Notes under the pieces: generated by a model
Told to the model about the DNA's origin: nothing
Databases searched by the model: none
The model's input: the letters and a program-made list of their open reading frames with translations, nothing else
NCBI GenBank assembly: GCA_003550275.1
Contig: QXCW01000002.1
Span: 1,612,001 to 1,676,000, forward strand
Reading direction: 5' to 3'
Source of the DNA: Flavobacteriaceae bacterium MAR_2010_72
GTDB lineage: Bacteria; Bacteroidota; Bacteroidia; Flavobacteriales; Flavobacteriaceae
DNA: 64,000 bases
Program-made: the position numbers and the translations under genes
Part shown: piece after piece, positions 8,885-17,171 of the stretch
Position numbering within the stretch: position 1 is the stretch's first letter
Layout of the letters: the number at the start of each line of letters is the position of its first letter

Positions 8885-9435
8885 TGGGACGTTGGCTGGC
8901 TAAATTCATATACTTTAAGGTTTTGGGATGGAACGTGGTCGGCAATACAAATTTTTCTAGAGACACGGTGAAAAAAGCAGTAATAATTGCAGCTCCTCAT
9001 ACAAGTTGGCACGATTTCTATATTGGCGTTCTATTGCGAAAAGTGCTAGGCATTAAAACTAATTTCATTGGTAAAAAAGAATTGTTTATTGGTCCACTGG
9101 GCTGGTATTTAAAAGCCATAGGAGGTGCACCTATCGACAGACAAACAAAAGAAAACAAAGTGCAAGCCATTGCTAAATTATTTGAAGATAGAGACGAATT
9201 TAGAATGACTCTAGCCCCAGAAGGTACACGTAAAAGAGTGGACGAATGGCGCACGGGCTTTTACTATATTGCTAAAGCTGCGAAAGTGCCAATACTTATG
9301 TTTACGCTCGATTTTGAAAACAAACAGAACAACATATCTGAACCGTTCTATCCTACGGATGATATTGAGGCCGACTTTAAATTTATGCGAAACTTTTATA
9401 AAGGAGTGAAAGGTAAAATACCTGAATATTCCTGA
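8884..9435 (+). CDS. Small lysophospholipid/lipid acyltransferase (PlsC-like)
   Basis: 183 residues. The acyltransferase motif H-x4-D is HTSWHD (H39, D44); the acceptor-binding motif is PEGTR near residue 113 and a GGAPIDR motif lies near 75. An N-terminal stretch is mildly hydrophobic. It belongs to the short LPLAT group annotated as 1-acyl-glycerol-3-phosphate or glycerol acyltransferase. As the last gene of the kdsB-kdnB operon, coupled by TAATG, it may acylate a lipid A or ornithine-lipid type acceptor instead of lysophosphatidate; that is inference. Confidence 0.8.
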   Translation: MGRWLAKFIYFKVLGWNVVGNTNFSRDTVKKAVIIAAPHTSWHDFYIGVLLRKVLGIKTNFIGKKELFIGPLGWYLKAIGGAPIDRQTKENKVQAIAKLFEDRDEFRMTLAPEGTRKRVDEWRTGFYYIAKAAKVPILMFTLDFENKQNNISEPFYPTDDIEADFKFMRNFYKGVKGKIPEYS

Positions 9436-9590
9436 AGTTTTTGGTACCTAATTTCTCGTGAAGAATTAAGGTCAAAACCATTTAAATCAGGTTCATGGCA
9501 TGGTTTTTGAATATTTAATGATGGCTATTGATTGAAACATAAAGTAAACTTACAAGTCCCTAAAAAGAAACAATCATTTGCTATGAACAT

Positions 9591-9622
9591 AAAAGCTACT
9601 TTAATTTAGAGTAGCTTTTTTG
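9591..9622. terminator. Bidirectional intrinsic terminator
   Basis: A perfect 10-bp stem (9591-9600 with 9610-9619, AAAAGCTACT) with a 9-nt loop, and T-runs outside on both strands. It ends the kdsB operon rightward and overlaps the last codons of the leftward gene at 9606. Confidence 0.8.
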
Positions 9623-10088
9623 CTTGTAACTGTTCTTCAAATTTACTCAACATTCTATTTACCCGATGTTTCAATTTATTTCTGAAAAACTTGGTTCGGC
9701 CTAAAATCGCACCCCTAACACCAAATGCTTGGCTAGACCATTTGTTGAAATCAAAATCATCGGTATGCTTAATGATTTTTCCATCTTTAAATTCAAAACT
9801 CGCCTGTATTTTATTGTGCACTTTACGTCCGGTTTTTGAAAAAACATAAAAAGCCTCCCAACTGGCATTTCCCTGTTGGTCATTCGCTTCGATTTGTGAA
9901 TAGGTAATTTTAAATTCCTTTCCTTTTTGACTTTCGCAAAGCATGCGCCACATATTCATTGCGCGTTCACCTTTTAAAACCCCAAAGGCAGGATCTTGAA
10001 ATACAATTTCAGGATGATAACAGGATGCCATGGTTTCGGCATCAAGTTCATTAAAAGCACTGTAAAAGGACTCTAAAAGCTGTTTCAT
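9606..10088 (-). CDS. NTF2/SnoaL-like protein
   Basis: 160 residues, no signal peptide. The opening FYSAFNELDAETMASCYHPEIVFQDPAFG is the standard SnoaL_2/NTF2-like helix pair and first strand. About 115 residues of cone fold follow, then a basic, helical C-terminal tail (FFRNKLKHRVNRMLSKFEEQ). Flavobacterial relatives are single-gene units of unknown function. It is monocistronic between two hairpins. Confidence 0.75.
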   Translation of the reverse strand: MKQLLESFYSAFNELDAETMASCYHPEIVFQDPAFGVLKGERAMNMWRMLCESQKGKEFKITYSQIEANDQQGNASWEAFYVFSKTGRKVHNKIQASFEFKDGKIIKHTDDFDFNKWSSQAFGVRGAILGRTKFFRNKLKHRVNRMLSKFEEQLQAKKLL

Positions 10089-10244
10089 TCAAGGAATTTT
10101 TCATGTATAAATATACTATTTAATTTTTTTTAAAACCCTAATTCAAAAAATTTCGTAAGTATGGTAAATGAGGAAATAATATATTATCTATCATCCCTTT
10201 CATTAACTTACTGAAGTTATAATTGCTATGAAAGAGAGATTGGA

Positions 10245-10277
10245 AAGGTCACCATGAAAATGGTGGCCTTTTGCTTT
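10245..10277 (+). terminator. Hairpin with T-run, better formed on the plus strand
   Basis: An 11-bp stem (10245-10255 with 10260-10270) with a GAAA loop is followed by ttttgctttt. The one imperfect pair is U-G in plus-strand RNA but C-A in minus-strand RNA, so the hairpin is stronger as a rightward terminator. The leftward VOC gene ends at 10287 and may still use it, although the minus side lacks a T-run. No plus-strand gene was found upstream; only a 17-codon ORF (10161-10214) lies there. Confidence 0.5.
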
Positions 10278-10286
10278 TGGTAACAT

Positions 10287-10745
10287 TTAATTTTGTGCTA
10301 CACTATTGATCTCTATCCAATAGCCATCAGGATCTTGAACATAGACCTGTTTAACACCATCTGGTCTAATGGTCACCGTATTGACTTCGCCAGACCAACT
10401 CGTGTAATTCATATCCTTTTCTTCTAAATTATTAACAAAGACATCAAAGGTTGAAGTCGTTAGAGCAAAATGAACAGCTTTATTAAGTAGGATGTCCCCA
10501 GGAACAACCGAAATAAGGTGTAATTCTTTACCTTCACTCAATGAAAACCATCTAATACCATCAACTTTGGTGCGATTCACGATTTCTTCAAGTTGAAACA
10601 TCGTCTTATAAAAATCGAATGAAACATCAACATCACTTACCGAGAGTGAAACATGATTAAAAATCATAGAGATTTCAGTTGTGCTTTGAGCCATTACAGA
10701 TTTTGAACTTAATATAAGGCAAAGGATGATGATTAATTTTTTCAT
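10287..10745 (-). CDS. Exported VOC/glyoxalase-family protein
   Basis: 152 residues from ATG 10745. I chose this start because MKKLIIILCLILSSKSVMAQ is a clean signal peptide, whereas the ATG at 10769 adds eight residues before it. The mature part is a single glyoxalase/VOC domain: FNHVSLSVSDVDVSFDFYK opens it and PDGVKQVYVQDPDGYWIEIN closes it, with a metal-ligand His in the first strand and a Glu in the last. The substrate is unknown. The gene is 34 bp downstream of the ACT-domain gene and likely shares its transcript. Confidence 0.8.
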   Translation of the reverse strand: MKKLIIILCLILSSKSVMAQSTTEISMIFNHVSLSVSDVDVSFDFYKTMFQLEEIVNRTKVDGIRWFSLSEGKELHLISVVPGDILLNKAVHFALTTSTFDVFVNNLEEKDMNYTSWSGEVNTVTIRPDGVKQVYVQDPDGYWIEINSVAQN

Positions 10746-10779
10746 TATAAATGGGTTTAGAGCAAACAAGATACTATAT

Positions 10780-11193
10780 TTAGAGGTTATCAGTATAATG
10801 TTGTGAAAGTGCTTTTAAAACGTTAATAGCCTTTATGGCATCTTTTTGATCAACAAAAATATGGTCATGATAATATCCAGCAACCACATTACTGCTAATT
10901 TTGTGCTTAGCTAATTCATTTGAAAATGCGGCCGTCAGGCCAACAGCTTCTAATGCTGAATGTACTTTTAAGGTAATCCACGAGGCTATATAGTGATATT
11001 CAAGCCCTAATTGAGTGGCTTTGGTGTGTTCAAGAATGGTTGTAACACCTTCATCTTCTTTAAACTCAAAAAGGGTGTCTTTTCTGTCTATCGAATCTAT
11101 ATCCTTAACCGAACAAAACACATATTCTCCCTCATTAAGTTTTGGGTTCATATGTTTTATGAGCATTGATAAATTGGTTTCTCCTGTATGCAT
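10780..11193 (-). CDS. ACT-domain protein (DUF2241/ACT_3-like)
   Basis: 137 residues forming two ACT-like units. The N-terminal half has the NPKLNEGEYVFCSV signature of ACT_3 (former DUF2241). The C-terminal half (about 65-130, with SALEAVGLTAAFSNELAKHK) is an ACT_7/CASTOR-like unit. These proteins are thought to sense amino acids, but no partner enzyme is fused and the ligand is not established. It heads a two-gene leftward unit with the VOC gene. Confidence 0.75.
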   Translation of the reverse strand: MHTGETNLSMLIKHMNPKLNEGEYVFCSVKDIDSIDRKDTLFEFKEDEGVTTILEHTKATQLGLEYHYIASWITLKVHSALEAVGLTAAFSNELAKHKISSNVVAGYYHDHIFVDQKDAIKAINVLKALSQHYTDNL

Positions 11194-11325
11194 TTTGTTT
11201 GAGTTTAAGTTTTACTAAAATGTGAGTAAGAATATAAGGATTGTTCAAGTAGGTTATTGCATTTATAAATGTAAAGCATTTTTTAAGCTTAATAGTACTC
11301 AAATAATCATTATCAAAACATTGCT

Positions 11326-11355
11326 AATAAAAAAAGAGGCCAAATAAGCCTCTTT
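11326..11355 (-). terminator. Intrinsic terminator of yebC-like gene
   Basis: A stem of AAAGAGGC/GCCTCTTT (11333-11340 with 11348-11355) with a 7-nt loop is followed on the minus strand by a seven-T run (11332-11326). It sits 23 bp past the stop of the gene ending at 11378. Confidence 0.8.
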
Positions 11356-11377
11356 GTAATCTGTCTTTAAATTTTAA

Positions 11378-12103
11378 TTAGTCTTCATCAGTAGTTTCTT
11401 CCATAGTGTGGTAGACGTTTTGTACATCGTCGTCTTCCTCAATTTTTTCAAGAAGTTTTTCAACATCTGCAGCTTGTTCAGGTGTTAGTTTTTTAGTGAC
11501 TTGTGGGATACGTTCAAATCCGGAAGATAAAATTTCTATACCACGACTTTCTAGTTCAGATTGTATGGCTCCAAAACTTTCAAAAGGTGCATAGATCAAT
11601 ATGCCATCGTCATCAACAAAAACTTCTTCAGCACCAAAATCTATGAGTTCCAGTTCCAGTTCTTCCGGATCTAACCCTTCCGCATTGATACGAAAGTTAC
11701 AGGTATGATCAAACATGAATACTACCGAGCCTGAAGTTCCTAAATTGCCATCACACTTGTTAAAATAACTGCGAATATTGGCCACAGTTCGGGTATTGTT
11801 ATCGGTTGCTGTTTCTACCAAAATAGCAATACCGTGAGGGGCATAACCTTCAAATAGTACTTCCTTAAAATCACCTAAACTTTTGTCGCTTGCCCTTTTA
11901 ATAGCACGTTCAACATTGTCTTTAGGCATATTAACCGCCTTGGCGTTTTGAATCACAGCACGTAAGCGAGCATTGCTATCAGGATCAGGACCACCTTCTT
12001 TAACGGCCATCACAATATCTTTACCAATGCGTGTAAAGGCCTTGCTCATTGCAGACCAACGCTTCATTTTTCGTGCTTTACGAAATTCAAAAGCTCTTCC
12101 CAT
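11378..12103 (-). CDS. yebC: YebC/PmpR family regulator
   Basis: 241 residues with the complete three-domain family pattern: the basic N-terminus MGRAFEFRKARKMKRW, the helical NMPKDNVERAIKRA segment, and the GYAPHGIAILVE strand followed by NIRSYFNKCDGNLG. The C-terminus is acidic (EEDDDVQNVYHTMEE). Members are reported as DNA-binding regulators and, for some, as translation factors relieving polyproline stalls. Which applies here cannot be told from sequence. Monocistronic with its own terminator. Confidence 0.93.
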   Translation of the reverse strand: MGRAFEFRKARKMKRWSAMSKAFTRIGKDIVMAVKEGGPDPDSNARLRAVIQNAKAVNMPKDNVERAIKRASDKSLGDFKEVLFEGYAPHGIAILVETATDNNTRTVANIRSYFNKCDGNLGTSGSVVFMFDHTCNFRINAEGLDPEELELELIDFGAEEVFVDDDGILIYAPFESFGAIQSELESRGIEILSSGFERIPQVTKKLTPEQAADVEKLLEKIEEDDDVQNVYHTMEETTDED

Positions 12104-12235
12104 ATAAAATTATAAGTTAAACGTTAAACGTATTTTTTTGAGAGGTCAAATTTAATAAAATCTATGAACTGAAGAAAAAAGACCCAAATACTTTGACTAT
12201 TTTATGGATACTGAATTCTGTGACTCTATACTGAA

Positions 12236-12529
12236 CTACTCATCTTCCGGAACCACTATGGCATCAATAGCTTCGGCCAATTTAAAGTCTTTTTCAGTAA
12301 CACCGTTGGCACTATGCGTAGACAATGAAATGGACAATACGTTGTAAACGTTGGACCAGTTGGGGTGATGGTTCATAGCTTCACATTCAAAGGCGATACG
12401 GCTCATAGCACTAAAGCAATCTTTGAAATTTTCAAATTCAAATTCGGCATGAATGGCATTGTCAAAATAATCCCAGTCGGGCAAGCCTAACAATTTTTGT
12501 TCTATTTGATCTTTATTTAATAAGGACAT
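12236..12529 (-). CDS. phhB: Pterin-4a-carbinolamine dehydratase
   Basis: 97 residues, the normal size. The family motif NHHPNW (53-58), followed by SNVYNVLSISLSTH and GVTEKDFKLAEAID, contains the active-site histidines. It recycles 4a-hydroxytetrahydrobiopterin formed by aromatic amino acid hydroxylases; a hydroxylase gene is not in the window. It lies 51 bp downstream of the epimerase gene. Confidence 0.92.
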   Translation of the reverse strand: MSLLNKDQIEQKLLGLPDWDYFDNAIHAEFEFENFKDCFSAMSRIAFECEAMNHHPNWSNVYNVLSISLSTHSANGVTEKDFKLAEAIDAIVVPEDE

Positions 12530-12580
12530 AATGTATTTTGTTTTCCTATAAAATTAAAGAATTATTAAGGAATAGCAGTA

Positions 12581-13411
12581 CTATTTTTTAAGTTCTTCCA
12601 AAACTTCTGCACTGGTAATTTGTAAGTGCTTGGGGAGCTTATTGAATTTTGGGAGCACTGCAAGATATCGATCTTCATTTGTGGTGTATACGTGTTTGTA
12701 AACCACGTGGTTAGTAGAAACTGTATTGACAATATCCTTGAAAAATTCGTCATGATGCACCAAATCGGTACTGCCCAAATGAAAAATTCCTGTTTTGTCT
12801 CGGTTAATGATATAGTGAATTTGTTGCGTTACTTTTGTGTCTGTTGTGACATTCATAATGATATTTGGGAAAATCTCAACCGCAGTTTTATCCATAACAT
12901 GTTGTTTGATTTCTTTTACCCTTGGCGATTGTGCTCCCAAAACCATAGGTAATCGTACTACAACCACTTTTTTTCTTGGTAATCTTAATAGAAGGTTTTC
13001 AATTTTAATTTTAAAATGCCCGTAAATGCTTTCGCTTAAGGTTTTATCAAGCTCGTAACTTGGATATTTACTATAACCATCAAAGGCGTTGGCTGAGGAT
13101 AAAAAGACAATCTTGCAGTCGTTTTGTAAGAGGTATTCGGCTATATGTTGGTGTGCCACGATTTGTGCATGAAAGTCGCCACGAAGTGCCGAAATAATAA
13201 TACTGGGTCTTGTGGCCTTAAGTATTTCGAAAACATCATCTTCTTCAACGGTATATTGAAAAAAATGCTTATTGCCTTCAAATTCCTTTCTAGGGGTATG
13301 ATACGTACCAAAAGTTTTAAAGTAGGAGCATAGTTCTTTGTAAATGGCGTTGCCTAAAAAACCGCTACCTCCCAAAATAAGCACTCTATGTTTAGTATAG
13401 TTCTCCTTCAT
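12581..13411 (-). CDS. NAD(P)-binding sugar-nucleotide epimerase/reductase-like protein
   Basis: 276 residues from ATG 13411 (an ATG at 13423 would add four residues). The Rossmann motif is VLILGGSGFLGNAIY. LSSANAFDG is the strand with the catalytic Ser/Thr region, although the usual YxxxK is represented only by YGHFKIKIE, so it follows RfbD-type extended SDRs. The C-terminal domain has the FHLGSTDLVHHDEFF pattern of dTDP-4-dehydrorhamnose reductase relatives. The substrate is unknown. It starts 22 bp after the gcvT stop, in the same direction. Confidence 0.75.
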   Translation of the reverse strand: MKENYTKHRVLILGGSGFLGNAIYKELCSYFKTFGTYHTPRKEFEGNKHFFQYTVEEDDVFEILKATRPSIIISALRGDFHAQIVAHQHIAEYLLQNDCKIVFLSSANAFDGYSKYPSYELDKTLSESIYGHFKIKIENLLLRLPRKKVVVVRLPMVLGAQSPRVKEIKQHVMDKTAVEIFPNIIMNVTTDTKVTQQIHYIINRDKTGIFHLGSTDLVHHDEFFKDIVNTVSTNHVVYKHVYTTNEDRYLAVLPKFNKLPKHLQITSAEVLEELKK

Positions 13412-13433
13412 TATATCCCTCAATAGTAATTCT

Positions 13434-14516
13434 TTAGCTCTTGTAAAATGGAAGTTTTACCACGGTTGCGGGTATTGCATTTTTACGAATTTGGATATTG
13501 ATTTTACTTCCAACTTCTGAAAAAATTGTTGGTACATAACCTAAACCAATTCCCTTATTCAACGATGGACTCATAGTGCCCGAAGTAACCTCTCCAATTT
13601 TAGAGCCTTGACCATCTACAATATCGTAGCCATGACGCGGAATCCCACGCTCGTCAAGTTCAAAAGCAATTAGTTTGCGTTTTGGACCTCGCTGCTTTTC
13701 GTCTGCCAAGGCTTCAGAATTGGTGAATTCCTTGGTGAATTTTGTAATCCAGCCCAAACCTGCTTCAATTGGTGACGTTGTATCATCAATATCGTTACCA
13801 TAAAGACAGTAACCCATTTCCAAACGCAGTGTGTCACGTGCGGCAAGACCAATTGGTTTGATATTGTAGGCTGCACCTGCTTCAAATACACGATCCCAAA
13901 TTTGTTTCACTTCAGAATTTTTACAATAGATTTCAAAACCACCACTACCCGTATAGCCAGTAGCCGAAATAATTACATGCTCAATTCCTGCAAAATCACC
14001 TACAATAAAATTATAAAAGTTGATTGCAGATAAATCATGACTTGAGAGTGATTGCATGGCTTCAACCGCCTTTGGCCCTTGAATTGCCAAAAGAGAATAA
14101 TCGTCACTTAAATCGCGCATAGTGGCACCGACATCATTTTTTGAGCTAATCCAATTCCAATCTTTTTCAATATTACTGGCATTCACCACCAATAAATAAG
14201 TTTCCTCCTTAATTCTGTAAACAATTAAATCATCAACAATACCACCGTCTTCATTAGGCAAGCAACTGTATTGGGCTTTACCAATAGTGAGCTTTGAAGC
14301 GTCATTGCTTGTCACTTTTTGGATGAGTTCCAGCGCATGTGGGCCCTCAATTAAAAATTCACCCATGTGTGATACATCAAAAACGCCAACACCTGTTCTC
14401 ACGGTTTCATGTTCAGCATTGACACCTTCGTATTGTACGGGCATATTATAGCCAGCAAATGTTACCATTTTGGCTCCTAAAGCGATATGGGTTTCTGTTA
14501 ATGCAGTGTTTCTCAT
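13434..14516 (-). CDS. gcvT: Aminomethyltransferase, glycine cleavage T-protein
   Basis: 360 residues. The T-protein pattern is complete: [41 protein letters not shown], the folate-binding DLIVYRI segment with [20 protein letters not shown], and [26 protein letters not shown]. It transfers the methylene group from the H-protein-bound aminomethyl intermediate to tetrahydrofolate, releasing ammonia. The other gcv genes are not nearby, which is usual in Flavobacteriaceae. It heads a leftward group including the epimerase and phhB genes. Confidence 0.96.
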   Translation of the reverse strand: MRNTALTETHIALGAKMVTFAGYNMPVQYEGVNAEHETVRTGVGVFDVSHMGEFLIEGPHALELIQKVTSNDASKLTIGKAQYSCLPNEDGGIVDDLIVYRIKEETYLLVVNASNIEKDWNWISSKNDVGATMRDLSDDYSLLAIQGPKAVEAMQSLSSHDLSAINFYNFIVGDFAGIEHVIISATGYTGSGGFEIYCKNSEVKQIWDRVFEAGAAYNIKPIGLAARDTLRLEMGYCLYGNDIDDTTSPIEAGLGWITKFTKEFTNSEALADEKQRGPKRKLIAFELDERGIPRHGYDIVDGQGSKIGEVTSGTMSPSLNKGIGLGYVPTIFSEVGSKINIQIRKNAIPATVVKLPFYKS

Positions 14517-14600
14517 GGTTTAAACAAGTATTATGATGTGCGTATTTACGATTCCTTTTTGTTCTTTAATTTGTTCAATTGCTAACGACTTAAAGCGCCA

Positions 14601-14608
14601 CAAAAGTA
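14601..14608 (-). promoter_or_regulatory. Candidate -7 element upstream of gcvT
   Basis: Minus-strand TACTTTTG matches TAnnTTTG, 85 nt before the gcvT ATG. No clear -33 TTG is present at 19-21 nt spacing. I saw no glycine-riboswitch-like structure in the intervening leader. Confidence 0.35.
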
Positions 14609-14735
14609 TAGAAATTTATCTGTTTCTTTTAAGGAAAGCATTAAATAATCCCGGTTTAAAAATTTGTTAAATGTATTTATGGAATTTCTTCAAATTAATT
14701 TAATGTGTAAATTCGAAACTTCTAAAAAACAGCAT

Positions 14736-16220
14736 ATGAAACCTCATTTTTTAAGCCTCTTATTTTTAATTTTCACTAGTATTGTTACAGCACAAAAAGA
14801 TTTGCCTCAAGATTATCTAACTTCAGATTTTCATAAAAGCAGAAGGGATGCTCTGCGTAAGGACATGCCTCAAAATTCGGTGGCTGTTTTTTTTGCAAAC
14901 GCAGTTCGCAATAGGTCTAACGATGTAGATTATGTGTATCATCAAGATCCAGACTTTTATTATTTAACTGGCTATAAGGAACCTAATGCAGTACTTGTTA
15001 TTTTTTCTGAAAATCAACAATCTCCAGAGGGAAAAACGTACAATGAATTGATTTATGTACAGGAACGAAATGCCCTGGCAGAACAATGGAATGGTTACAG
15101 GCTTGGGATTGAAGGCGCCAAGGAGCAATTGGGTTTTGACATGGCTTTTAATGGTGAAGAATTTTTAGAATCCGGTATTGATTATACAAAATTTGATAGT
15201 GTGTTGTTTGATAGTTTTAAAGACGATTATAGAGACTCTAAACGTGATAAGGCTGATTTATATGATTTAATTCAAGCATTTAAATCGCAAATTAGTTATA
15301 CTGAAACCAGTGTGGTTACTGAAACTAACATGGGTGTAGAACTCAATCAAAGCACCAATGTTGTGCAAGAAAAGAAAGTAACGGTTGATAACTCCACACT
15401 TAATAGATTAATGGCTGGTTTACGCCAAGTTAAAACACCCGAAGAGTTGGTTTTACTTAAAAAAGCTGTGCGTATTTCCGCGATGGGGCAACGGGAGATC
15501 ATGAAGGCGATGCATCCAGATATGTCGGAGACAGAAATTCAAGGTATCCACGAATATGTGTACAAAAAATATGGGAGTGAATATGAAGGTTACCCAAGTA
15601 TTGTGGGTGCAGGAAGTAATGGTTGCGTGCTCCATTATATCGAAAATACTAAAACCAAGGTGGATAATGATTTAGTGCTCATGGATTTAGGTGCCGAATA
15701 TCATGGTTATACGGCCGATGTAACTCGAACGATTCCTGCCAACGGTAAGTTTTCCACGGAACAAAAACTGATTTATGATATCGTTTACGAATCGCAAGAG
15801 GCTGGTATTGCCGCATCTGTAATTGGCAACACCTTAAGATCTCCAGATGAAGCAGCTCGTAAAGTAATTAATGCAGGATTGATTAAACTTGGGATTGCGA
15901 AAGATGATGCCGATGCGCGACAATATTTTCCTCATGGCACTTCACATCATATTGGTTTAGATGTTCACGATCCAAGTTTGAGAGGACCGTTTGAAGCCAA
16001 TATGGTTATAACTGTTGAACCCGGAATTTACATCCCAGAAGGTAGCCCATGTGATGAAAAATGGTGGGGCATCGCAGTTCGCATTGAAGACGATATTTTA
16101 ATTACTGAAAATGGCCCAATAAATTTATCAGCAGAAGCGCCTCGTAAATCTGATGAGATCGAGCTTTTGATGAAAGAGTCCAGTGTTTTTGGCACCTTTG
16201 AATTACCAAAATTGGATTAG
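14736..16220 (+). CDS. Exported Xaa-Pro aminopeptidase (M24B, AMP-binding N-domain)
   Basis: 494 residues from ATG 14736, where MKPHFLSLLFLIFTSIVTAQ gives a signal peptide; the in-frame ATG at 14664 adds 24 non-signal residues. The N-terminal creatinase-like domain has DPDFYYLTGYKEPNAVLVI. The catalytic pita-bread domain has its five metal ligands: two Asp in MDLGAEYHGYTADVTRT, His in HGTSHHIGLDVHDP, Glu in TVEPGIYIPEG and Glu in AVRIEDD. It removes N-terminal residues before proline, here in the periplasm, unlike cytoplasmic PepP of Escherichia coli. It is divergent from gcvT and convergent with the TonB-domain gene. Confidence 0.88.
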   Translation: MKPHFLSLLFLIFTSIVTAQKDLPQDYLTSDFHKSRRDALRKDMPQNSVAVFFANAVRNRSNDVDYVYHQDPDFYYLTGYKEPNAVLVIFSENQQSPEGKTYNELIYVQERNALAEQWNGYRLGIEGAKEQLGFDMAFNGEEFLESGIDYTKFDSVLFDSFKDDYRDSKRDKADLYDLIQAFKSQISYTETSVVTETNMGVELNQSTNVVQEKKVTVDNSTLNRLMAGLRQVKTPEELVLLKKAVRISAMGQREIMKAMHPDMSETEIQGIHEYVYKKYGSEYEGYPSIVGAGSNGCVLHYIENTKTKVDNDLVLMDLGAEYHGYTADVTRTIPANGKFSTEQKLIYDIVYESQEAGIAASVIGNTLRSPDEAARKVINAGLIKLGIAKDDADARQYFPHGTSHHIGLDVHDPSLRGPFEANMVITVEPGIYIPEGSPCDEKWWGIAVRIEDDILITENGPINLSAEAPRKSDEIELLMKESSVFGTFELPKLD

Positions 16221-16237
16221 TTGTAACAGTTGTATGA

Positions 16238-17038
16238 CTAGCAACCCATTGTGCCAAAGGAAAATACCAATTTCTGATTTACTTTTTCGCCATCAGCATT
16301 TTCAGCTGGTTTCCAGGTTCCGGGTGCATTGGTGATGATTTCAATCATTTTGGCATCAATGGAGGGATAACCGGATGACGATTCAAGATGAACATTTTTT
16401 ATGTGTCCTTCTTTGGTAATTGTAAATACTATTTTGCCAGCCTTTAGCTGATCTTCGTTTAAATGGGTTATTAATTGCTTGCTTTTCTCCTTAAGGTAGG
16501 CCATGAATATGGAATGTCCATCATTATAAATCGCTTCTTTTTCAGGGACAATAGTTATATAATACGCATAATCTTCAAGTCTTGAATTTTTAGAATCATT
16601 GTTTTTTGCCCGAGTCTTAATATAAATATTAGAAGAGTAATCAACAGATTTCAAAAGTTCTAATTGGTTAGTGTTGAGTTCTTTTTGACTACCTATTTCG
16701 AGCAGTTCTTCGTTGCCCTTAAGAACAGCAACCATTACGGTTTCAACTGATAATTTATCCCATCCTGCTTTTTTAGGAACAATGTCAAGTATAGATGTTG
16801 CCCAAAGCAGTTGCTCTTTGGTTATTGTTGTAGCAAATCTGGAATTAACATCATAGACAAAGTCTACAAAATGTAAATCATAGGAGTAGTCTGTAGCTGG
16901 TTCGTTTTTAGGAGGAACAAGGTTAGTGGATACCGTTTCTTTAATAGGAGTTGTAGCGTTATTTTGGTAAATTACACTAACAGCAGTTAACGTCAAAACT
17001 AAAAGTGCTAGGCTAATAATTATCAATCGTGATTTCAT
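16238..17038 (-). CDS. Membrane-anchored protein with TonB C-terminal-like domain
   Basis: 266 residues. One N-terminal membrane anchor (about 4-25) is followed by a periplasmic region of unknown type. The end is a TonB C-terminal fold (about 200-266): KIVFTITKEGHIKNVHLE, then SSGYPSIDAKMIEII and a W-K-PA segment before the last strand. It lacks the long Pro-rich linker and PVYP-like start of canonical TonB, and ends in a free Cys. It could be a specialised energy transducer or an envelope stress protein. It is transcribed divergently from the membrane regulator at 17172 with 133 bp between them, which suggests a regulatory pair. Confidence 0.7.
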   Translation of the reverse strand: MKSRLIIISLALLVLTLTAVSVIYQNNATTPIKETVSTNLVPPKNEPATDYSYDLHFVDFVYDVNSRFATTITKEQLLWATSILDIVPKKAGWDKLSVETVMVAVLKGNEELLEIGSQKELNTNQLELLKSVDYSSNIYIKTRAKNNDSKNSRLEDYAYYITIVPEKEAIYNDGHSIFMAYLKEKSKQLITHLNEDQLKAGKIVFTITKEGHIKNVHLESSSGYPSIDAKMIEIITNAPGTWKPAENADGEKVNQKLVFSFGTMGC

Positions 17039-17171
17039 AAGTGCGGGTTTTATGATTAAACATTCATCTAAAGTATGGTGATAACAGTTTCATCATCCAT
17101 AAGAAATGTAAAATGATGTAAATTTTATGTAAATCATCTTAAAATGTCGGAGATTTAAATAGTTTTGTGTC

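Noticed and set aside
14664-14735. ATG at 14664 as start of the exported peptidase
   Set aside because: It would put 24 residues in front of a clean signal peptide beginning at 14736.
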